NCBI RefSeq assembly: GCF_046058945.1
Contig: NZ_CP175511.1
Span: forward strand, 1,798,001-1,862,000
DNA from: Brochothrix campestris
Lineage (GTDB): Bacteria; Bacillota; Bacilli; Lactobacillales; Listeriaceae
Length of the DNA stretch: 64,000 nucleotides
Direction: 5' to 3'
The notes beneath the pieces are model-generated. The model made no database searches, was not told the origin of the DNA, and saw only the letters and a program-made list of their open reading frames with translations. Shown here one piece after another: positions 34,498 through 43,230 of this stretch. The translations under genes and the position numbers were made by a program. The stretch's first letter is position 1, and each line of letters starts with the position of its first letter.

Positions 34498-35490
34498 TTA
34501 TGTGTTTTCAAACCACGCTTCCAATTTTTTAATAATAGCTAGCATTTTCTTAGCATCAGATAAATTAGGCAACTGTGTGATTAACACATCGTGGGCTGGT
34601 TTAGCCACACTGCCTTTTTTTCTGAAGACAATAATGCTTTTCACAGCTTCTTTTTGAGCAAACAATGAATCTGGTAATTGCAACACCATCTCCAAGCTGC
34701 CCTCTTGTTGGAGGTAGGCGTTTAAACGCTTACCAACGTCACCTGCTAAAATATTAGAAGGTAATAGAAGAACTGCATAGCCATCTGCTTTTAAATAATT
34801 AAAGGCTTGTTCGACAAACAAAAGATGAGCAAATGAATGCCCTTCTTTTTCTCTTAAGGTGAAACTTTTTGCCCCTTCATCATTTGGATAATAGCCGATG
34901 GGCAAGTCACTTACAACTGCATCCACTGGATTAATCAACAAGTTGCCTAAGCCATCTTGGTGCATTAACTCAATTGGAGTGCTTTGTAAATTGGCACCTG
35001 CATACGCAAGTGACACGAGTAAATCATCGACTTCAACGCCGACTAAGTTAATCGCATCGCGTGCCTTCAATTGATTGTGCACAGTCATCAGTAGATTTCC
35101 CGTCCCAATCGCTGGATCAAACAAGGTCACTTCTTTCGTTTTAGCTGTTAATTTATCAACCAAGTACCCCATTATAAAACCGATTGAATCAGGCGTCATT
35201 TGATGATTAGTTTGCACTTTGTCTTCACGTAACCCTTTTAACAACACCAATTGATACGCACGACGTACGACTTCAGCCGGTACATCCGCCAAATCAATTG
35301 TTTGATAGCTTGTTAATAAAGTTTTCGCTGTTTCTGGCGCCACTTCAGCTTGCTTGATTTCCCCTTCAAACATATTTTCAATCGTTTGATAAACGGCTTC
35401 TAAATACGTTGTACCAAGTGCACCTTTAAGCATTTCAATCACTTGATTGAGTTGCTCATATAGCTGTTCGAAAGTTTGTTCTGTTGACAT
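34498..35490 (-). CDS. Class I SAM-dependent methyltransferase, YtxK-like
   Basis: A protein of about 330 residues. The N-terminal helical region precedes an N6-adenine-methylase-like core with FDPAIGTGNLLMTV (SAM-binding) and AVVSDLPIGYYP in the place of NPPY. The degenerate catalytic motif matches Bacillus YtxK, whose substrate is not known. No restriction partner lies nearby. The start at 35490 is preferred to 35502 because the AGGGG Shine-Dalgarno directly abuts the first ATG. Confidence 0.85.
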   Translation of the reverse strand: MSTEQTFEQLYEQLNQVIEMLKGALGTTYLEAVYQTIENMFEGEIKQAEVAPETAKTLLTSYQTIDLADVPAEVVRRAYQLVLLKGLREDKVQTNHQMTPDSIGFIMGYLVDKLTAKTKEVTLFDPAIGTGNLLMTVHNQLKARDAINLVGVEVDDLLVSLAYAGANLQSTPIELMHQDGLGNLLINPVDAVVSDLPIGYYPNDEGAKSFTLREKEGHSFAHLLFVEQAFNYLKADGYAVLLLPSNILAGDVGKRLNAYLQQEGSLEMVLQLPDSLFAQKEAVKSIIVFRKKGSVAKPAHDVLITQLPNLSDAKKMLAIIKKLEAWFENT

Positions 35491-35608
35491 AATTTGATTC
35501 ATCCCCTATTTTTTACTGACTCAATACGCTTTATATTGTATCGAGTAACGCCTAGCCACGCAAGTTCACTTTTTTCAGTTCACTTCGCTATAAATGATTT
35601 GCTAGCCT

Positions 35609-36133
35609 CTACATTATACCTTTGTTTTGCGCTTCGATGTGCAACAGCTGTTTCTTCATCGCTATTCCACCGCGATAACCCGCGAGGTGCCCATTTTTAG
35701 CTATCACGCGATGACAAGGAATCAAAATTGTTAACGGATTTTTGGCAATCGCTGTTGCCACTGCCCGTGTTGCTGTCGGACGGTTAATCAGCGCCGCGAT
35801 ATCACTATAGCTTCTCGTTTCACCGTATGGAATTGTTTGTAAGGCTGACCACACAGCCTGTTGAAAAGCTGTTCCCGACATTTCAACAACCAGCCTCGTT
35901 ACTTCTCCGCGCAAAGCAACTTCTAGTTGAGTTGCATACTCCTTAGTGATGGAGTGATTATAACAATAATGCACCTTCGTTTTTGATTGACGAAACCATT
36001 GATACAACTCAGCTTCCCCTTTAGCATCGCCTCCAACAAACACCAAGCGATTGTTGGACACAGCCAGGCATAATTGAAACGGTTCAACCTCACAAATGGC
36101 CCACTCAATTTCCATCCTTGCGTTCAACTCCAT
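35609..36133 (-). CDS. ogt: Methylated-DNA-protein cysteine methyltransferase
   Basis: The 174-residue suicide repair protein removes alkyl groups from O6-methylguanine. The active-site motif ILIPCHRVIAKNG is present near residue 145, with FQQAVWSALQTIPYGETRSY and the C-terminal GYRGGIAMKKQLL. The start has a GGAG Shine-Dalgarno 9 nt away. A perfect 11-bp dyad sits 22-51 bp upstream next to a TATACT -10-like element, so local regulation is likely. Confidence 0.95.
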   Translation of the reverse strand: MELNARMEIEWAICEVEPFQLCLAVSNNRLVFVGGDAKGEAELYQWFRQSKTKVHYCYNHSITKEYATQLEVALRGEVTRLVVEMSGTAFQQAVWSALQTIPYGETRSYSDIAALINRPTATRAVATAIAKNPLTILIPCHRVIAKNGHLAGYRGGIAMKKQLLHIEAQNKGIM

Positions 36134-36155
36134 TAACTGACATCTCCGATTTACA

Positions 36156-36184
36156 ACTAGTACAGAAAAAGTATCTGTACTAGT
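36156..36184. promoter_or_regulatory. Perfect 11-bp inverted repeat upstream of ogt
   Basis: ACTAGTACAGA, 7 nt, TCTGTACTAGT. On the minus strand TATACT, a possible -10, overlaps its outer end. It could be a repressor operator or a hairpin in the ogt 5' UTR. There is no T tract for a terminator. Confidence 0.55.
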
Positions 36185-36189
36185 ATAGA

Positions 36190-36715
36190 TTCCTTCTGTA
36201 TTGCTATTTAATGGTGTTTCTTCACCTCTAATAATAGCAGATAATGTGGTGTTTTTCTATTAATCCCATTGGTTTAAACCGTTTCTTTCAACTTGTTTCA
36301 AGCGCCTTCTTTCATAGTCATACCATTTTGATTATATGTGTATCATTCGGATAAATAAATAAACTATAACAGTTCCGCTCACACCACCCACACAAACCCA
36401 CCGCACCACTTGTTTTTAAAGCGTTTTCATTTAGTTGTTTTTGTCACTGTTTTCGACACACGCCAAACCTATTACGTTTTTGTTATATCCTTCAACGTTT
36501 TTATTCCTTGCGAAAAATTCATAAAAAAAACATATTTTAACTTGCATTACATTGTGAAAACATCAGTTGCTTCTTTATATATATATTGAGCTTAATTTGT
36601 TGTTAAAGAAAAATTACTATTCGGATACCATTTAAAATACATCACGAGCATCCTTTATCCCATCTTCATTCAACTGTTTAATTTCCCCTTGCGTTGACGA
36701 TGCTTTTTAAAGCCA
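36190..36715. other. Long non-coding gap between ogt and tpx
   Basis: No reading frame with a Shine-Dalgarno is seen on either strand. A cre-like site (TTAAAGCGTTTTCA, 36416-36429) matches the CcpA consensus at all but one position. A C-rich stretch near 36376-36410 and AT-rich tracts surround it. TTGATT-17-ATAAAT on the plus strand near 36330 is a weak promoter candidate. It may hold an unrecognised RNA or a decayed gene. Confidence 0.4.
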
Positions 36716-36720
36716 TAAAA

Positions 36721-36769
36721 AAATGCCCCCTCGAAATTAGCTTTTCAGCCGAACTTCGAGGGGGCATTT
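36721..36769 (-). terminator. Terminator of tpx
   Basis: A perfect 15-bp stem (AAATGCCCCCTCGAA and complement) with a 19-nt loop has T-rich tails, 28 bp after the tpx stop on the minus strand. Confidence 0.92.
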
Positions 36770-36796
36770 CATCATTTACTTTTACTCTGAAGTAAA

Positions 36797-37288
36797 TTAA
36801 GCGTTTTTAGCCGCTTCAAGTGCTGCTTCGTAATTAGGGTGATCTGTTACCTCGTCTAAATACTCAACATAAACGATTTCATCGTTTGCATTAACCACAA
36901 AAACAGCACGGCTAAGTAAACGTAACTCTTCAATCGCAACGCCATAAGCCATTCCGAATGATAAATCTTTATGATCCGATAACGTAATTGCGTTTGGTAA
37001 ACCTTCTGCTGCACACCAACGTTTTTGTGCAAATGGTAAATCGTTTGAAATTGTTAAAACGACCGTGTTTTCTAAGCTGCCACCATCGACGTTAAAACGA
37101 CGACTTTCTTGTGAACAAACACTTGTATCGATTGAAGGAACAGCTGCAATTAATTTCACTTTCCCTTTATAATCAGCTAATGTTTTTGGCGCCGTTGCAT
37201 TATCAATCACTGTAAAGTCTGGTGCTTTGTCCCCCACTTTTACTTTATTACCTAATAACGTGACTTGTCCGCCTTTAAATGTTGTCAT
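36797..37288 (-). CDS. tpx: Thiol peroxidase (Tpx, atypical 2-Cys peroxiredoxin)
   Basis: The 163-residue peroxiredoxin reduces hydroperoxides with thioredoxin. The peroxidatic cysteine lies in PSIDTSVCSQESRRF (about C60) and the resolving cysteine in KRWCAAEGL (about C94). The start MTTFKGGQVTLLG at 37288 follows AGAGGATG; an ATG four codons upstream would be too close to it. It lies 80 bp after thiI, as in Bacillus. Confidence 0.95.
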   Translation of the reverse strand: MTTFKGGQVTLLGNKVKVGDKAPDFTVIDNATAPKTLADYKGKVKLIAAVPSIDTSVCSQESRRFNVDGGSLENTVVLTISNDLPFAQKRWCAAEGLPNAITLSDHKDLSFGMAYGVAIEELRLLSRAVFVVNANDEIVYVEYLDEVTDHPNYEAALEAAKNA

Positions 37289-37367
37289 CTTTATAATCAT
37301 CCTCTCACTCTTTAATTGCTACCCTCTTATTATACGATTAATTCAGTACGTACGCTATTATATCAGC

Positions 37368-38585
37368 TTACAGTAAGCCCTCGAACGCATCGTCTGCACC
37401 TGTATTCGATTCAATTGAAACAACGACTGTCTCGACATTAGCAAGTGCTTCCGCAATAAGTGTATCAAAATCGACATTCGACTCAAATCGTTCAACCTTA
37501 TCGAGTCGTGGTTGCGTTTTCGGTTGTTTCGGAGTGAAAATCGTACAGCAGTCCTCAAACGGTTGAATTGATAATTCAAACGTATCAATTTCTTCAGCGA
37601 TTTTAATAATGTCATTTTTGTCCATCGTAATTAACGGGCGAATAATCGGTGTTGATGTCACATCGTTAATTGCTAACATGCTCATCATCGTTTGCGAAGC
37701 GACCTGCCCAAGCGATTCACCGTTAACGATGGCTAAACCACCATGTTGACGACGCAACTCATCTGTAATCCGCATCATAAAACGACGTGTTGATGTCATA
37801 ATGTAACCTTCTGGAATCCGTTGTTTAATTGTTTCTTGAATTTTAGTAAATGGTACAAGGTGAATTTTAATATCACCTGTATAGCGCGTTAATTTTTGAG
37901 TTAAGTCAATTGCCTTTTGTTTAGCACGTTCACTTGTATATGGTGGGCTGTAAAAGTGAACAGCTTCAATCTCAACGCCACGCTTCATCGCTAAATAACC
38001 TGCTACAGGGCTATCAATCCCACCTGAGAGCATTAACATCGCCTTACCTGCTGAGCTCACTGGCATGCCACCTTGCCCCATTACCGTCTCGCTCGAGAGG
38101 TAGGCTGCTTCTTGACGAATTTCGACGGTAATTTCAATGTCAGGTTGACGCATACTCACTTCAACATCATCGTTATAGGCATCAAAAATAGCATCTCCGA
38201 CCATGAGGTTCACATCGTTCGTATCGAACGGGAACGTTTTGTCGGCACGCTTCGTGCGCACTTTAAATGTTTTTCCTTCCGTAAAATGACGTTTAAACAA
38301 GGCGACTGCCATCATTTTAATCGCCTCGATGTCGCGCTCAACTTTAATCACAGGACTGTAACTTTGAATGCCAAAAATCAAATGTAAACGTTCCATGATA
38401 ACAGCATAATCGGCCCCATTCAACGTAATAAACATGCGGTCACGCTCTGCGGAAATATGCACTTCTGGCATATCTTTTAACAGTTGACGGACGCTTTTTT
38501 CTAATCGACGAACGAACACTTTGCGGTTGTTCCCTTTCGTTGATAATTCACCATAACGTACTAAAATACGATCATATTCTATCAT
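37368..38585 (-). CDS. thiI: tRNA 4-thiouridylation protein ThiI
   Basis: The 405-residue enzyme activates tRNA U8 for sulfur transfer and feeds thiazole synthesis. It has the N-terminal ferredoxin-like and THUMP domains and the PP-loop LSGGIDSPVAGYLAMKRG near 185. The rhodanese domain of E. coli ThiI is missing, which is normal for Firmicutes, where the partner is the adjacent IscS-like desulfurase. Its ATG abuts the desulfurase stop (TAAATG). Confidence 0.96.
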   Translation of the reverse strand: MIEYDRILVRYGELSTKGNNRKVFVRRLEKSVRQLLKDMPEVHISAERDRMFITLNGADYAVIMERLHLIFGIQSYSPVIKVERDIEAIKMMAVALFKRHFTEGKTFKVRTKRADKTFPFDTNDVNLMVGDAIFDAYNDDVEVSMRQPDIEITVEIRQEAAYLSSETVMGQGGMPVSSAGKAMLMLSGGIDSPVAGYLAMKRGVEIEAVHFYSPPYTSERAKQKAIDLTQKLTRYTGDIKIHLVPFTKIQETIKQRIPEGYIMTSTRRFMMRITDELRRQHGGLAIVNGESLGQVASQTMMSMLAINDVTSTPIIRPLITMDKNDIIKIAEEIDTFELSIQPFEDCCTIFTPKQPKTQPRLDKVERFESNVDFDTLIAEALANVETVVVSIESNTGADDAFEGLL

Positions 38586-39725
38586 TTAGTTCACCACTTC
38601 ACTTAAATTTTTTATAACTTTCGTCACTGCTGTTTTCACTTGTGCCATTTTGGCTGCTGTAATATCAAAATTAAAACTAAAACGAACAGCACCTTTTGCT
38701 GCTTGATTTGGCACCTTCATCGCAATCAATGTGCCGTCAATCGTCGCTGACTTCGATGAGCAGGCACTTGTTGTTGAAATGTAAATACCTTCAGCTTCTA
38801 GCGCATGAACGACGACCTCGCCTTTTTGCCCTTTTATGCTAAAACAACAAATATGCGGCGCGCCTATGGTTGACGAGTAGACAGTTACCGCCTCGATTGT
38901 TTGCAACCATAAAATGAAATCGTTTTTCAAGGCAGCTAATTGACTAACTTCTGTTTGCATTCGCGCCATCTCCATGCGGAGCGCTTTCGCCATCGCAACA
39001 ACGGCTGCAACATTTTCAGTGCCACTACGGAAGCCTTCTTCTTGTCCACCACCATGTAACAGTGGTTCTAAACGCAAGTATTTGTTTTTGTATAGGATTC
39101 CAGCGCCACGTACACCATGAAATTTATGGGCAGACGCACTTAATAAATCAATTTTCATCGCTTTAATCGCGAGCGGTACTTTTGTCAGTGACTGCACCGC
39201 ATCAACATGAAACAAGACATGATCATAGTCTGCAAGCAGATCACCAATCGCTTGAATCGGTTGAATACTACCAATTTCATTATTAACGTGCATAATCGAT
39301 ACTAAAATTGTATCTGGGCGCAAATGTTTCTCGACGTCTGCCACCGCCACCTGTCCTTGTTTATCAACCGGTAAGTACGTCACTTCAAAACCGTTTTTTT
39401 CGAGGAAAGCCATCGTGTTCAAGACTGAGGGATGTTCAATCTGCGTCGTAATAATATGTTTACCGCGGTTTCTAAATGTCCAGGCGACACTTTTAAGCGC
39501 CATATTATTACTTTCAGTCCCACTCGCTGTCATAATGAGCTCATGGGCATCGACTTGTAATAACTGCGCCATTTGTTTTTTCGATTCGCGATATAACTTT
39601 TCGACCGTTCCACCTAAGCCATGCAACGACGATGGATTGGCAAAAAACTGTGTTGCCACTTGACTGTAGGATTTCACAACCTCAGGATAAGGTTGGGTTG
39701 TTGCACTATTATCTAAATAAATCAT
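38586..39725 (-). CDS. Cysteine desulfurase, IscS/NifZ-like
   Basis: The PLP enzyme of about 379 residues takes sulfur from cysteine for ThiI. It has LDNSATTQPYPEV at the start, the PLP lysine in LLSASAHKFHGVRGAGI, and the active cysteine in STTSACSSKSA. The start at 39725 follows AAAGGTG. Coupling with thiI marks it as the tRNA-thiolation desulfurase (NifZ of Bacillus) and not the general SufS. Confidence 0.93.
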   Translation of the reverse strand: MIYLDNSATTQPYPEVVKSYSQVATQFFANPSSLHGLGGTVEKLYRESKKQMAQLLQVDAHELIMTASGTESNNMALKSVAWTFRNRGKHIITTQIEHPSVLNTMAFLEKNGFEVTYLPVDKQGQVAVADVEKHLRPDTILVSIMHVNNEIGSIQPIQAIGDLLADYDHVLFHVDAVQSLTKVPLAIKAMKIDLLSASAHKFHGVRGAGILYKNKYLRLEPLLHGGGQEEGFRSGTENVAAVVAMAKALRMEMARMQTEVSQLAALKNDFILWLQTIEAVTVYSSTIGAPHICCFSIKGQKGEVVVHALEAEGIYISTTSACSSKSATIDGTLIAMKVPNQAAKGAVRFSFNFDITAAKMAQVKTAVTKVIKNLSEVVN

Positions 39726-39803
39726 TTTATCACCTTTCTTCACACAACAATGCCAGATAAACCGAAAGATTCATCTGGCATCCTTCCTTTAATAACGTTC
39801 AGC

Positions 39804-41513
39804 TTAATACGGTTGATTGCCTTCTTTTAACTGTGCTTCAACTTTATTGACAGCACCCGACTCGACTTTCTCTAACTGTTTAGCAGCTACTTCTAACGCC
39901 TTCTTATAATTATAATCGGAGTCATAATAACTTTCTGCTATTTGCAATTGCATCGCCATCTCTTGATTCTTAAAACGGTAGCGGTTGGCGTATTGAATAA
40001 TAGCCTCCACTAAGCGTGCATCTTCCACCATTTCATGAGCAGTATCTTCCGCTTGCGTCGTGCTATTGTCAGCAGAACGCCAATTCCCCGTCATCTCACT
40101 CACATTAATCGGTGAAGCTTCTAACGACGTATTCAAGGTTTGAACAGCTGCATAAGCTTCCTCAATCTTTTCATTAACATCTGCTGGCACACCCGGTATG
40201 CGACAACGTCGAATATAGTTGTCGACACGCTTCAGGCGTTCGAGATAACTTTGAGCTTTCGCTTGTGCTGCCATCTCATCTTTACGGATTTTTTTCAACT
40301 GTTCACTATATGCCAATTGTTCGTCACGATTATCACAGACTGTCTGTTGAAGGTCTTTAATGACAGTTGCAATTTGTGAATGATCAACTGTTCCTTCACC
40401 ATAAGCAAGTTTCACACGTTCATACGATTGTTCAGCTGCCTTTAATTGCTTGCGCATTGTCGCTGGCTTAGCTGTCATCTCTTCATCGAGTTCGTACTTT
40501 TCAAACACGAGTTTCGCCTCTGCATACAATAGATCAACCGCCGCTTTTTCTGCTTGGAGTTGCTGTTCTGTTTCTAACTGCTCCGCCTCGACAAATTGAC
40601 GCGCCACTGCCTCTGCTTCTAATTGATCATACAACCCATTCACTTCGTTGCTCATCCGTTCTACTTCTGAGAAGGCTTCTTGATTCTCACCAGCATTAAG
40701 TAACGATTTCACACCATTAATTTCAGCAGTCAATCGTTCAATGGCACCATCACAATCAATTAAATTCAAAGAATATCCCTGCGCTTTCATACCATTGTAG
40801 CCACGAGATAACTGGATGAATTCATTAGGCAGTTCATGATTAATCTGTTGTAATAATGGCGGAATTTCAATAATTTGGACATTCAGTTTCGCGATGTCAG
40901 CTTCAATTTCATCTTTGCGATGATAAAACGCTAAAAAATCACCCTCATAATAATCTGTTTCCGCTGTTGTGATTTCAGCTCGTAAACGTTCTTCTTCTTT
41001 TTCAAGCCGGTCAATTTGATCACCAAAAGTGTAGGCTTGTGTCAACATCACTTTGCGAGCTTCAACTAAATCGGTGTCTGCCTGCTGCAATGCTTCACCC
41101 ACCGTTTCATGTGATTCTTGTAGCAGTGCTAACGCTTCACTTATTTGATTCATCGTTTGTTCTATCTTAGCTAAACTTTGCTCCGTTTGTCCAATCGCCG
41201 GTTTAATTGATGTGAAACGAAACATTTCGTTATCTTGTTCCATCTCATCAATTGCTTTTTCCACTTGTGGTAAATCAACATCAACGATTTTTTCCCAACG
41301 TTGACGTTCTTCTTCAAAAGCAACTTTTGTTGCACCACTAAGGGCGATTTTTTTTACTGTATTTAGTTGTTCAATGACAGGTCGGTCGAATAAAACTTTT
41401 TTACGTGTTTCAATTGTCTCAATCAACTTATCTGCACGACGTCTCATCGTGTAAAACACCAATAACATAATAAATACAATGATGATAAAAACGATTAAGA
41501 TTTTTAAAAACAT
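39804..41513 (-). CDS. ezrA: Septation ring formation regulator EzrA
   Basis: A protein of about 569 residues with one N-terminal membrane helix (residues 2-22), a short basic segment (MRRRADKLIETIETRK), then spectrin-like coiled-coil repeats to the end, which is the EzrA architecture. It limits FtsZ ring assembly and takes part in division. The start at 41513 fits AGGAGG at 6 nt; an earlier ATG overlaps the Shine-Dalgarno. It is upstream of the desulfurase, as in Bacillus. Confidence 0.95.
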   Translation of the reverse strand: MFLKILIVFIIIVFIMLLVFYTMRRRADKLIETIETRKKVLFDRPVIEQLNTVKKIALSGATKVAFEEERQRWEKIVDVDLPQVEKAIDEMEQDNEMFRFTSIKPAIGQTEQSLAKIEQTMNQISEALALLQESHETVGEALQQADTDLVEARKVMLTQAYTFGDQIDRLEKEEERLRAEITTAETDYYEGDFLAFYHRKDEIEADIAKLNVQIIEIPPLLQQINHELPNEFIQLSRGYNGMKAQGYSLNLIDCDGAIERLTAEINGVKSLLNAGENQEAFSEVERMSNEVNGLYDQLEAEAVARQFVEAEQLETEQQLQAEKAAVDLLYAEAKLVFEKYELDEEMTAKPATMRKQLKAAEQSYERVKLAYGEGTVDHSQIATVIKDLQQTVCDNRDEQLAYSEQLKKIRKDEMAAQAKAQSYLERLKRVDNYIRRCRIPGVPADVNEKIEEAYAAVQTLNTSLEASPINVSEMTGNWRSADNSTTQAEDTAHEMVEDARLVEAIIQYANRYRFKNQEMAMQLQIAESYYDSDYNYKKALEVAAKQLEKVESGAVNKVEAQLKEGNQPY

Positions 41514-41683
41514 GGTCATCCTCCTGTCAGTTATTACTTTAATGTCGACGTGATTTTTTTAATTGTAAATGGTTATAGACATAGTTTATAATACCACTAT
41601 TAGGCTTAAAAATAAAACATTTTAGCCGTTAATTGGCTCGTCTGTTCTATTTAATTTGTGCTATGGATAAGGGAGGATAAAAT

Positions 41684-42127
41684 ATGAGTGATATTAAAAA
41701 ATATGAACGGTTAGTAAAACAAACAGAAGCCCTTTTATTTGGCGAGACCAATCTCATTGCCAACATGAGTAATTTATCAGCGCTACTCAATGAAACACTT
41801 GAAAACATAAACTGGGTCGGTTTTTATTTATATGAAAATGAAGAACTTATTTTAGGGCCTTTTCAAGGGAAAGTCGCCTGTGTTCATATCCCCATCGGCA
41901 AAGGAGTCTGTGGTACCGCTGCGCAACAACGTGAAAGTATCGTCGTAGTTGATGTCCATCAATTCCCAGGACATATTGCTTGCGACAGCGCATCACAGTC
42001 TGAAATTGTGATTCCAATTATTAAAGAAGGGCAATTAATCGGTGTCTTAGATATTGATTCACCCGTAAAAGAGCGTTTCTCGACCGATGACCAACACTAT
42101 TTAGAACAAGTGGTTCGTTATCTTTAA
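41684..42127 (+). CDS. Free methionine-(R)-sulfoxide reductase (GAF domain, YtsP-like)
   Basis: The 147-residue protein is one GAF domain. The three conserved cysteines are in GKVACVHI, GKGVCGTAA and HIACDSASQSEI, the fRMsr signature. It reduces free methionine sulfoxide. The start follows GGGAGG. It lies between ezrA and rpsD, as ytsP does in Bacillus. Confidence 0.93.
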   Translation: MSDIKKYERLVKQTEALLFGETNLIANMSNLSALLNETLENINWVGFYLYENEELILGPFQGKVACVHIPIGKGVCGTAAQQRESIVVVDVHQFPGHIACDSASQSEIVIPIIKEGQLIGVLDIDSPVKERFSTDDQHYLEQVVRYL

Positions 42128-42137
42128 TGATTAGTTC

Positions 42138-42167
42138 TTGACTTATTATCAGTTACTGGGTTATACT
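42138..42167 (+). promoter_or_regulatory. rpsD promoter
   Basis: TTGACT, 18 nt, TATACT lies about 190 bp upstream of the rpsD start. Confidence 0.7.
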
Positions 42168-42174
42168 AGATATT

Positions 42175-42345
42175 GTGTAAAATAGTGCAGCTGGTATGTG
42201 GCTGTTGGGTCAGTATTTCATTCCCGTTTTTAATAATGAGGTGTATCGTGTAACCTGCGGCTGCATGGTGAAGGTATGTAAAGATGAAATCCGCCAGTAG
42301 TAAATCATATCCGTATTTGTTTTATGCTAAAACAAATTCAAAGGA
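42175..42345 (+). ncRNA. Probable S4 autoregulatory leader of rpsD
   Basis: The roughly 180-nt leader between the promoter and the Shine-Dalgarno is G/U-rich with several pairing segments (GCAGCTGGTATGTGGCTG, CCTGCGGCTGCATGG). Firmicute rpsD mRNAs carry an S4-binding leader at this position. I infer the same here from position and length, without a fold. Confidence 0.5.
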
Positions 42346-42356
42346 GGAGTCTCTCA

Positions 42357-42959
42357 ATGGCTCGTTATACAGGTCCATCTTGGAAATTGTCTCGCCGCTT
42401 AGGCCTTTCACTTCTAGGAACAGGTAAAGAATTAGAAAAACGTCCGTATGCTCCAGGTCAACATGGCCCTACGCAACGTACAAAATTAAGCGAATACGCT
42501 TTACAACAACAAGAAAAACAAAAATTACGTCACACTTACGGTATTACTGAACGTCAATTCCACAACACTTTCTTACGCGCTGGTAAATTACAAGGTAAAC
42601 AAGGTGAAAACTTTATGATCCTTTTAGAACAACGCTTAGATAACGTGGTTTATCGTTTAGGTTTAGCACGTACTCGTCGTGGAGCTCGTCAATTAGTAAA
42701 CCATGGCCATTTATTGGTTGATGGTAAACGTGTTGATATTCCTTCATACCAAGTAGATCCTGGTCAAGTTATCTCAGTTCGCGAAAAATCACTTAACAAC
42801 TCTTCTATTAAAGAAGCTTTGGAAGTGGCTCCAGCTGTAGCTGAATACTTATCTTTCGACGCTGAAAAAACCGTTGGAACATTAGTTCGCTTACCAGAAC
42901 GTTCTGAATTACACCCAGAAATTAACGAAGCCTTCATCGTTGAGTTTTACTCTCGTTAG
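42357..42959 (+). CDS. rpsD: 30S ribosomal protein S4
   Basis: The 200-residue primary 16S rRNA-binding protein starts MARYTGPSWKLSRRLGLSL and has the S4 RNA-binding domain (RLDNVVYRLGLARTRRGARQ). The start at 42357 follows AAGGAGG. Codon use is strongly biased, as for highly expressed genes. It is monocistronic with its own promoter and terminator. Confidence 0.98.
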   Translation: MARYTGPSWKLSRRLGLSLLGTGKELEKRPYAPGQHGPTQRTKLSEYALQQQEKQKLRHTYGITERQFHNTFLRAGKLQGKQGENFMILLEQRLDNVVYRLGLARTRRGARQLVNHGHLLVDGKRVDIPSYQVDPGQVISVREKSLNNSSIKEALEVAPAVAEYLSFDAEKTVGTLVRLPERSELHPEINEAFIVEFYSR

Positions 42960-42987
42960 GTCTCAGACTTTCTATTGTGCAATTTTT

Positions 42988-43026
42988 AAGACCCTGGATT
43001 CTTTATTGAATCCAGGGTCTTTTTTC
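42988..43026 (+). terminator. Terminator of rpsD
   Basis: AAGACCCTGGATTC and its complement form the stem, followed by six T. Confidence 0.95.
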
Positions 43027-43139
43027 GCACAAAAAAAAGAGGCACTATGTCAAATAGTGTTGTTATTCAAAATTTAGTAAAATAAGTCATTTTTGCAGCT
43101 ATCTTTTTTGGTAGTTGCTTTTTTGTAGTCATTCCTAAT

Positions 43140-43230
43140 GTGAAGGACGCTTTCTGCGGGTGACGCTTCATCCTCCGCGCTCCGCTGTGGGGTATTCAGC
43201 GGCCACTTTTCCCGCTAGAGTCGCCTTCAC
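43140..43230. repeat. GC-rich structured element nested in the ISL3 remnant
   Basis: This 91-bp segment is roughly 60% GC by eye in an AT-rich setting. Its ends are complementary (GTGAAGGCGAC against GCGTCCTTCAC, near-perfect), AGCGGG faces CCCGC, and CCGCTG pairs with CAGCGG inside. Structure and composition suggest a mobile structured repeat of foreign origin. I recall similar GC-rich intergenic repeats in Bacillaceae but cannot verify it. Confidence 0.55.
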
